DNA of 35,544 nucleotides, taken from assembly GCA_029573495.1 (NCBI GenBank), contig JAKQEI010000127.1, forward strand, positions 1 to 35,544. The letters are read 5' to 3'. A model generated the notes under the pieces. That model did not search any database. It was not told the origin of the DNA and was given only the letters and a program-made list of their open reading frames with translations. Each line of letters starts with the position of its first letter. The stretch's first letter is position 1. Source of the stretch: Bacteroidota bacterium (GTDB taxonomy: Bacteria; Bacteroidota; Bacteroidia; Flavobacteriales_F; PHOS-HE28). This document shows, in pieces, positions 30,005 to 35,544 of the stretch. Made by a program: the position numbers and the translations under genes.

Positions 30005-32808
30005 GATGCCGTGATCAAAGGTATCCGCACAGAGAATTCACCGCCACCAGGCGCCACCACCACGGGCTTCGCACTGATGGCGGAGTAGCGTTTGATGATG
30101 CTCTCCAGGCCGAACCCGGTCGACCGCGCGGCGGAGGCTCTTGGCCTGATGGCATTGCGCACCACCACGTCACCCGCTTCAATGGTCACCAGCACCTGCA
30201 ACGGTTCCTTGACCGTGGCCACATTGTGCTTCAAGGCGTTCTCCATTAGCAGTTGGAGCGTCAAGGGTACGATCCGATAGGCATCGATCTCCTCCTCGAT
30301 CCTGACCAGGAGGTCAATGGCGGCGCCGAAGCGGTGTTTCTCCAGGCCGAAATAGCGATGCAGCAGTTCAAGCTCCTCTTCCAACGGGATCAAGTCCTTG
30401 TCACGGACCAGCAGGATGGAACGGAAGAAGGTGCTCAGTTCATCCACATGCTCCAAAGCGCTTGGTGGATCAGTTTCGATGAGGGCGGCCAGGGTATTGA
30501 AACTATTGAAGAGAAAGTGAGGGTCGACCTGGCTGCGCAAGGCCTCAAGCTGGAAACGTACCTTCTCCTGCTCCAGTCCTTCACGAATGCGCATGCGGCG
30601 CTCACGGGCACGAATGATGAGCACCAGGATCGCCAGTGCAAGCGACACGAACAGGGCGATGACCCATGGAAGACGCCACCACGGTGGAGCCACGGTGATC
30701 AGGATGGTGGTCCACTGGGCATCGCCGTCCATTCCCTCAACGAAGGCGCGCAGCCTGATGCGATGCACGCCAGGAGTCAATCCGGTGAAGGCGAGCTCCC
30801 TGTCCCTGGACCGCAGGACGTTCCCGTTCTCCCCAATGCTGTATTCGAAACGGATCCGCCCGGGATCGGGGTAGTTGATACCTGCGAACCGCAGGGTGAG
30901 ATCGTTCCGGTCATGGGAGGTGCGGACGCTCGTGGCCACCGGTACCGGATCACCATTGATGAGGATACCCGTGATAACAACCGGAATGCTGTTGTCGAAA
31001 TGCCGTTCGGTCAAGCGTAACCTCACGATACCACGGTCGCAGGCGAACCAGACCGCTCCGTCATTTGAGCGGGCTACCGCATTCAGCTCGGCTTCCGCGC
31101 CGGTGGTACCGATGCGGCCGGAGAGATCGATCCATGCGCCGCTCAGGGGGTCGTGGGCCCAAACGCCGGCCTTGCCCAATGCCAGCACCCTGTCCCGCAC
31201 CATCGCCAAGGCGAACACATCGTCCTTGAACAAGGGGAGTCCGGCACCGGTACAGTTCGCACGGCCGTTCGCGACCTTGCAGATACCGGCGGTGGGCCCC
31301 ATGGCCCAAGCCTGACCGGAGGCGCCATCGGCGATCAGTGAATAGAAGGTGTTCGCCGAACTGCGCAGGGACTCGGTGGAGCCGTCCGCATACCGGAGGA
31401 TCCCCTGGCCGTCAGTGGCCACCAAGGCTTGGTCCTTCCCCTGCGGCAGCACATCAAAGGTGAAGCCCCCGGTACCGACCAGGTCCTTGAACCCGTTCCC
31501 ATCCCAAAGGCAGGCACCGTCCAACGTCGCGAACCACACCGAATCACCGGCTGCACGGGCTGCCAATACGTTCATGTTACGCAATCCGCCCTGTTCGGTA
31601 TGGTGTCGCACCTCCCCGGAGGGGGTGATGGCGAAGACGCCACTGCCGAAGGTCGCCGCCCAGATGGTGCCGCTGCGAGTGGCCGCCAGCGAGACGATCG
31701 GCGTGCGTGGATCGATCTGCAAGGACATCCGTTGAAGGTGCCGCCCTTCGGAGAATGCGGTGGGGTGATGAAAGAGCCCCTCCGGTGAAGCGAACCAGAT
31801 GCGGTCCATACCATCCACGCACAAGGCGGACACCGCCCGAAGGTCCACGCCTTCGTGCTCCGGAACATAGAGGATCGCCGGATCAGCGCGGTGGATGCGT
31901 TCACTTCCATCACACCACCAGACCTGGCCTTCCCTGTCAGTCCACATTCCCGTGATGGGACCGGTGGTGCCCGGGTGGAGATAGACGCTCGCCACGGAGT
32001 CCATTTCGATGACCACCACCCCCGCATCTTCCGTACCCACCCATACCCGATGCTCTTCCACGGCGATGTCCGTTACCCTGCTGGTGATCTGCTCAGTGCC
32101 GATGGAACGAGCCGTGTTGGTCCCCGGTCTCCACTGGAAGACACCGCTGCGATCCGTGCCGGCCACCACCGAACCATCCGGCAACGTGGCCACCGCCATC
32201 ACGAGGTTGTCCGGCGCACCGGCCGCACCATCGAACACCGACTCCACCCCGCGCGGGGAAAGCACGGCGAGTCCTTGGTCCGTGGCGACAATGAACCGGT
32301 CATCCTCCAACCAGGCCACGTCGTTCACATGCTCGTCAGGGAGGCCGTCCGAATAGCGCAGGCGTTGAACAACGCCGGAATCCCAGAACAGGACACCGCC
32401 GCCATAGGAGGCCAGGCAGATGCTTCCATCCGCACCAAAGGCCATCGCCCGCAGAGGGTGCTCGGCCAACAAGGAGTCCTTGAGCAGGGTATCGCAGCCC
32501 ATGGACGAGCAACTGGTCAATACCCCATTGGAGAAGGCGACGAGGACATCGCGACCCAGCACGTTCATGGCGGTGACCTGAGCCCCATCCATTCGGATCA
32601 TGGCCTCTACGCGTTCTCCATCGGTCCGCATCACCCCGAGGTCAGAACCGGCCCAGAGCAGGCCCGACGCGTCCTGGACGACATGAGCTATCTGCGGACG
32701 TCGCTGCCCTGAGCGCACCTCGAGTGAACGCAGCAGCGGGAATTGTGCGAACCCGCTGGCACTTGCCATGATCAGCAGTAGCGCCCAGTGACGCAGCATC
32801 AAGGTCAT
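30001..32808 (-). CDS. Sensor histidine kinase: beta-propeller, Y_Y_Y, TM, HisKA_7TM-type (PF06580) kinase
   Basis: This 935-residue protein has a signal peptide (about 1-22), a periplasmic seven-bladed-type propeller built of Reg_prop repeats (about 25-590, e.g. DASGLLWAGSDLGVMRTDG), a Y_Y_Y domain (about 620-705), one membrane helix (about 713-733) and a cytoplasmic kinase. The phospho-acceptor motif is DPHFLFNSFNTL (His764), the N-box is LLMENALKHN (Asn857) and the G-box STGFGLESI. This is the layout of one-chain sensors in Bacteroidota that often detect periplasmic ligands; unlike HTCS proteins, no regulator is fused. The ATG overlaps the stop of the upstream YceI gene by 4 nt. Confidence 0.95.
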   Translation of the reverse strand: MTLMLRHWALLLIMASASGFAQFPLLRSLEVRSGQRRPQIAHVVQDASGLLWAGSDLGVMRTDGERVEAMIRMDGAQVTAMNVLGRDVLVAFSNGVLTSCSSMGCDTLLKDSLLAEHPLRAMAFGADGSICLASYGGGVLFWDSGVVQRLRYSDGLPDEHVNDVAWLEDDRFIVATDQGLAVLSPRGVESVFDGAAGAPDNLVMAVATLPDGSVVAGTDRSGVFQWRPGTNTARSIGTEQITSRVTDIAVEEHRVWVGTEDAGVVVIEMDSVASVYLHPGTTGPITGMWTDREGQVWWCDGSERIHRADPAILYVPEHEGVDLRAVSALCVDGMDRIWFASPEGLFHHPTAFSEGRHLQRMSLQIDPRTPIVSLAATRSGTIWAATFGSGVFAITPSGEVRHHTEQGGLRNMNVLAARAAGDSVWFATLDGACLWDGNGFKDLVGTGGFTFDVLPQGKDQALVATDGQGILRYADGSTESLRSSANTFYSLIADGASGQAWAMGPTAGICKVANGRANCTGAGLPLFKDDVFALAMVRDRVLALGKAGVWAHDPLSGAWIDLSGRIGTTGAEAELNAVARSNDGAVWFACDRGIVRLRLTERHFDNSIPVVITGILINGDPVPVATSVRTSHDRNDLTLRFAGINYPDPGRIRFEYSIGENGNVLRSRDRELAFTGLTPGVHRIRLRAFVEGMDGDAQWTTILITVAPPWWRLPWVIALFVSLALAILVLIIRARERRMRIREGLEQEKVRFQLEALRSQVDPHFLFNSFNTLAALIETDPPSALEHVDELSTFFRSILLVRDKDLIPLEEELELLHRYFGLEKHRFGAAIDLLVRIEEEIDAYRIVPLTLQLLMENALKHNVATVKEPLQVLVTIEAGDVVVRNAIRPRASAARSTGFGLESIIKRYSAISAKPVVVAPGGGEFSVRIPLITAS

Positions 32809-33359
32809 CGGTCGGTAGGCTTGAACAAGGCATCCACCTTCACCTGGACGATGGCGGCCACCTTCTGATGCACCACACGCGGGATCCGGATGCCATGATC
32901 GGCCAGAGCGACGTCGAAGGTGCTCGTGACCCGGATGCCATCCCCGGTCACCACGATCTCACAGGGTATGATGCGCTCCTGCGCTTCCCCATGCAGCAAG
33001 AAACGTCCCTTGGCACGTGTGCTGTACCTGCCTGGCACCGTCAGGTCGATCGATTCAACAATGCGTCCTGAGAAGGTCGCGTTGGGCCACACCCTTGAGA
33101 CCATGTAGTTCTCATTGAAGTGTTCCCGCTGAAGCGGTGCATTGAATCCTTCGAATTCGATGATCGGCACTTGAACGGCGAACGACCGCGACCCCAGGTC
33201 GATCACACCAGTGCTCTTCGTGTTCGTGGCGGCGATCCTTTCAAGTGGCGCCTCGCTGACGAAGGAGATGATCGATCGTTCCAAGCGCCAGCGAACAGGC
33301 TCCTGGGTGAATGCAAGACCATTCACCAAGAGGAACAGGAGAATGAACAGTGGTCGCAT
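32805..33359 (-). CDS. YceI family protein (second copy)
   Basis: This 184-residue secreted protein has a signal peptide (about 1-18, ending LAFT-QEPV) and the YceI barrel: SIISFVSEAPLERIAATN, HFNENYMVSRVWPNATFSG, and ADHGIRIPRVVHQK. It is clearly diverged from the copy at 26688 but shares the HFNENYM block. It is the first gene of the kinase unit, overlapping the kinase start by 4 nt. This arrangement suggests that a lipid-binding YceI protein and the sensor are made together, perhaps so the protein presents the ligand to the sensor; this is inference. Confidence 0.92.
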   Translation of the reverse strand: MRPLFILLFLLVNGLAFTQEPVRWRLERSIISFVSEAPLERIAATNTKSTGVIDLGSRSFAVQVPIIEFEGFNAPLQREHFNENYMVSRVWPNATFSGRIVESIDLTVPGRYSTRAKGRFLLHGEAQERIIPCEIVVTGDGIRVTSTFDVALADHGIRIPRVVHQKVAAIVQVKVDALFKPTDR

Positions 33360-33383
33360 TTCGGGTATCGGCGAAGGTCGTGC

Positions 33384-33391
33384 CGAAATTA
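33384..33391 (-). promoter_or_regulatory. Candidate -7 box of the YceI/kinase/regulator unit
   Basis: The minus strand reads TAATTTCG, one mismatch to TAnnTTTG, 24 nt before the ATG at 33359. Directly upstream in that direction lies the palindrome at 33394-33405. Confidence 0.45.
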
Positions 33392-33393
33392 GG

Positions 33394-33405
33394 CCTACCC
33401 GTAGG
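33394..33405. promoter_or_regulatory. Small palindrome CCTACCCGTAGG, possible operator
   Basis: Two perfect 5-bp arms (CCTAC, GTAGG) around CC, 2 bp from the -7 box of the YceI/kinase unit, in the spacer between the -33 and -7 positions. It could be a protein-binding site for self-regulation, but this is only position and symmetry. LytTR proteins usually bind direct repeats. Confidence 0.2.
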
Positions 33406-33497
33406 TCGGAAGTGAGCCCGTGATCGCTTCGCGCTCACCAGGCGTTCCCTGTCCGTTCATCGCTCACGCTTCGATTTGCTCGGTCCGGACATTCGAA

Positions 33498-33523
33498 CGC
33501 CCGGCCACTGCGTGGCACGGGCG
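33498..33523 (-). terminator. Hairpin after tRNA-Ser
   Basis: GCCCG/CGGGC and GCCAC/GTGGC pair around a 3-nt loop (33499-33508 with 33512-33522, one bulged base, plus a closing C-G), 9 nt downstream of the tRNA on its strand. There is no T-run. Confidence 0.45.
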
Positions 33524-33531
33524 AGCGTTGG

Positions 33532-33618
33532 CGGAGAGGGAGGGATTCGAACCCCCGGTACCCTTGCGGGCACATCTGTTTTCGAGACAGACCCGATCGA
33601 CCACTCCGGCACCTCTCC
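33532..33618 (-). tRNA. tRNA-Ser(CGA)
   Basis: 87 nt on the minus strand. The acceptor stem is GGAGAGG/CCTCTCC (7 bp), the anticodon loop is CTCGAAA with anticodon CGA (reads UCG), a long variable arm follows, typical of serine tRNAs, and the T-loop is GGTTCGAAT-like. The discriminator base is G, as usual for serine. The CCA end is not encoded. Confidence 0.95.
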
Positions 33619-33653
33619 AGATCCTTCGCCACCGGAGGTTGACGGAAGGGCGG

Positions 33654-33661
33654 CAAAGATA
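33654..33661 (-). promoter_or_regulatory. -7 box of the tRNA-Ser gene (TATCTTTG)
   Basis: Exact match to TAnnTTTG on the minus strand, 35 nt before the tRNA 5' end at 33618; this leaves a 5' leader of about 30 nt for RNase P to remove. No -33 TTTG is seen. Confidence 0.65.
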
Positions 33662-33715
33662 GCCGCACGACCGGACCCGGGAAGTACCGAACTTGCCCAC
33701 CTCAACCTGATAACG

Positions 33716-34207
33716 ATGATGTCATCCGCCGCGCTCCTTGCGCACACCATGGACAAGACCCGTGAGTACACGATGATGTACCTGGACAAGTTGAAAGGCC
33801 TGGACATGCACCGGCGGTTCGCTTGCGAGGGGAAGGAACTGAACACGGCCTATTGGCTCGTCGCGCACATCGCCGTCACCCAGAATGGCCTGCTCCTCAT
33901 GGCCACGGGCGGTCCATTCGAGAAGTTCAGCTGGGCCAAGCACTTCGGGCGCGGAGGAGCCGGGCTTCCACTGGAGGAGTGCCCCCCGTTCGACGAGGTC
34001 CTGGCGACCTTCCATCGCATCCATCGGACCGCCATCACACACGTGGCCACCCTTACGGACGAAGCCCTGAGCGGTCCCAACCTCACCGGTCTCGCGATCA
34101 TCGGCCCAACGGTGCGTGACGTGATCATCCATGCCATCCGACACGAAGGCCTTCACACGGGCCATCTCAGCTGGTTGTGCAAGCTCTACGGGATCCGGAC
34201 GATGTGA
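33716..34207 (+). CDS. DinB-superfamily protein (DinB_2/YfiT-like)
   Basis: This 163-residue four-helix protein starts at ATG 33716 (or 33719). The frame is open much further upstream to 33476, but that part is the tRNA. Three His positions typical of the superfamily's metal site are visible: His in YWLVAHIAVTQNGLL, and the HEGLHTGHLSWL motif near the C-terminus. Many members of this family bind a divalent metal and act as thiol (mycothiol/bacillithiol-like) transferases; others are of unknown role. It stands alone between the tRNA and nhaA. Confidence 0.85.
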   Translation: MMSSAALLAHTMDKTREYTMMYLDKLKGLDMHRRFACEGKELNTAYWLVAHIAVTQNGLLLMATGGPFEKFSWAKHFGRGGAGLPLEECPPFDEVLATFHRIHRTAITHVATLTDEALSGPNLTGLAIIGPTVRDVIIHAIRHEGLHTGHLSWLCKLYGIRTM

Positions 34208-34216
34208 GCCGACCGG

Positions 34217-34224
34217 TACATTTG
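34217..34224 (+). promoter_or_regulatory. -7 box of the nhaA gene (TACATTTG)
   Basis: Exact match to TAnnTTTG, 14 nt before the ATG at 34239, in the 31-bp gap after the DinB-family stop. No TTTG at -33 is seen. Confidence 0.55.
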
Positions 34225-34238
34225 CGACCATTCCAACA

Positions 34239-35544
34239 ATGGCCTACCGAGCACCGATCGACCGCCTTCGACAGCCGTTCGACGCCTTGATGAGCGCGCA
34301 GACGTCAGGGGGGGTCCTTCTCTTCCTGGCGGCGGTCGCTGCGATGATCTGGGCCAACTCCCCGGCGGCAGAAGGCTATCAACACCTGTGGGAACAGCAC
34401 GTGACCATCGGTGGTGAGGCCTGGAAGCTGGACCTGAGCCTGCACCACTGGATCAATGATGGGCTCATGGCCATGTTCTTCTTCGTGGTCGGGCTGGAAT
34501 TGAAGCGGGAAATGGTAGCGGGCGAACTCTCCCGGCCACGTGATGCCATGTTGCCCATCGCCGCGGCCATCGGTGGAATGCTCGTACCCGCCGGGATCTA
34601 TCTCTTGTACAATCCAACCGGACCAGCGAATGCGGGTTGGGGGATCCCGATGGCCACGGACATTGCCTTCGCCCTGGGCCTGATGGCCCTGCTCGGCAAG
34701 CGGGTACCGTTGGCGCTCAAAGTCTTCCTCACGACCCTCGCCGTGGCCGATGACCTCGGGGCAGTGCTTGTCATCGCCCTGTTCTATACCTCGGACATAT
34801 CCTTGTTGAGCCTCGGCATCGGTGCCGGTGTGCTGGCCATCATGCTGGCTGGCAATCGTTTCGGTGTTCGAAGCCCTTGGTTCTACGCGATATTCGGTAT
34901 CGGCGGGTTGTGGACGGCCTTCCTGTTGAGCGGGGTGCACGCCACCATCGCCGGTGTTCTGGCGGCATTTACCATCCCGGCGACACCGAAGGTGAAGGAA
35001 CAGGTGTTCGTGCGTCGCATGCGACTTTACCTGCATAGCTACGCGAACCGGAACACCCCGGACAAGGGGATCCGGACATCCGAACAGATGTACGATCTGG
35101 ACCGGATGAACCGTATGAGCGAATATGCCTCGACCCCCTTGCAGAACCTGGAACATGCGCTTCATCCATTGGTCACCTTCATCGTCCTGCCCTTGTTCGC
35201 GCTGGCCAACGCCGGTGTGGTGCTGCCACAGGATCTGGGCGGGGCGATCGGAACGCCGATCGCCCTTGGTGTGGGCTTTGGACTGCTGTTGGGCAAACCG
35301 GTAGGAGTGGTACTGGCTTCGTTCCTGATGGTCCGCTTCGCGAATGCACGATTGGGAAGAGGCGTCACCTGGCGGCATATGATCGGAGCGGGCATCCTAG
35401 CTGGCATCGGCTTCACCATGTCGCTGTTCGTGAACGAACTGGCCTTCAATGATGCCTGGTTGCGAACGGACGCCAAGTTGGGGGTCCTGTGCGCCTCCTG
35501 CCTGGCTGGCATCCTCGGGTACATCTGGCTGGTGCGCACACCAC
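34239..35544 (+). CDS. nhaA: Na+/H+ antiporter NhaA, nearly complete
   Basis: Begins MAYRAPIDRLRQPFDALMSA and stays open to the right edge (435 codons). Features of NhaA are all present: FFFVVGLELKREMVAGELS near 80-98, WGIPMATDIAFALGL with Asp141, AVADDLGAV with Asp171-Asp172, corresponding to Asp133, Asp163 and Asp164 of E. coli NhaA, and FALANAGVVL. The protein exchanges cytoplasmic Na+ or Li+ for outside protons in the inner membrane. A loop of about 60 residues before the last helices (VKEQVFVRRMRLYLHSY, then YDLDRMNRMSEYASTP) is longer than in E. coli. The stop codon lies beyond the window. Confidence 0.95.
   Translation, partial: MAYRAPIDRLRQPFDALMSAQTSGGVLLFLAAVAAMIWANSPAAEGYQHLWEQHVTIGGEAWKLDLSLHHWINDGLMAMFFFVVGLELKREMVAGELSRPRDAMLPIAAAIGGMLVPAGIYLLYNPTGPANAGWGIPMATDIAFALGLMALLGKRVPLALKVFLTTLAVADDLGAVLVIALFYTSDISLLSLGIGAGVLAIMLAGNRFGVRSPWFYAIFGIGGLWTAFLLSGVHATIAGVLAAFTIPATPKVKEQVFVRRMRLYLHSYANRNTPDKGIRTSEQMYDLDRMNRMSEYASTPLQNLEHALHPLVTFIVLPLFALANAGVVLPQDLGGAIGTPIALGVGFGLLLGKPVGVVLASFLMVRFANARLGRGVTWRHMIGAGILAGIGFTMSLFVNELAFNDAWLRTDAKLGVLCASCLAGILGYIWLVRTP

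Noticed and set aside
33476-33715. Extension of the DinB-family frame upstream
   Set aside because: It passes through the tRNA-Ser gene, a common artefact.
1-35544. CRISPR array, prophage, restriction or toxin system
   Set aside because: No regularly spaced direct repeats outside genes, no integrase, transposase, nuclease or methylase found; YwqK-like MORN proteins are called antitoxins only by name.

Overview
The window comes from a high-GC member of the Bacteroidota, most likely a GC-rich Flavobacteriales-type lineage. The evidence is two secreted proteins with type IX secretion (T9SS) C-terminal sorting domains, a DUF5777 beta-barrel, a beta-propeller/Y_Y_Y hybrid-type sensor kinase with a LytTR regulator, tandem POT transporters, MORN-2 (YwqK-like) proteins and, in front of many genes, the Bacteroidota sigma-A -7 box TAnnTTTG instead of a -10 TATAAT box. 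There is no ribosomal RNA, CRISPR array, prophage or complete insertion sequence. Species cannot be decided from this sequence alone.

Layout. 1-1686: the tail of a MORN-repeat gene and a convergent T9SS cargo gene with five 41-residue repeats, separated by a 160-bp non-coding MITE-like element (153-312) with 11-bp inverted ends and a CTAG target duplication. 1897-4268: two L,D-transpeptidase genes. 4237-6636 (minus): a DUF6056-like polytopic membrane protein with a DPM1/GtrB-type glycosyltransferase. 6655-7716 (minus): a PKD/T9SS cargo protein. 7772-7877: the signal recognition particle RNA, followed by an SDR oxidoreductase and a bestrophin-like channel. 9605-13227: an SdiA-regulated-type protein, an MFS transporter and two minus-strand small or secreted proteins. 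13228-13612 has no clear gene. 13613-14146: a second MORN-type protein.

14251-22021 is a peptide-utilisation block: secreted dipeptidyl peptidase IV, three consecutive POT-family peptide transporters and a secreted thioredoxin-fold protein. DPP-IV would release dipeptides that POT proteins import with protons. 22208-25741: citrate synthase, then a small membrane protein, a two-domain universal stress protein and a site-2 protease with CBS domains, the last two overlapping.

25755-33359 is the most interesting region. It is an all-minus-strand set: YceI, sensor kinase, LytTR regulator (these three joined by 4-nt ATGA overlaps), a small unknown protein, a two-haem and a one-haem c-type cytochrome-like lipoprotein, an OB-fold protein, a second YceI and a DUF5777 beta-barrel. 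It looks like a signalled envelope redox or lipid-carrier system. The right edge holds tRNA-Ser(CGA), a DinB-superfamily protein and an NhaA Na+/H+ antiporter that runs off the end of the window.
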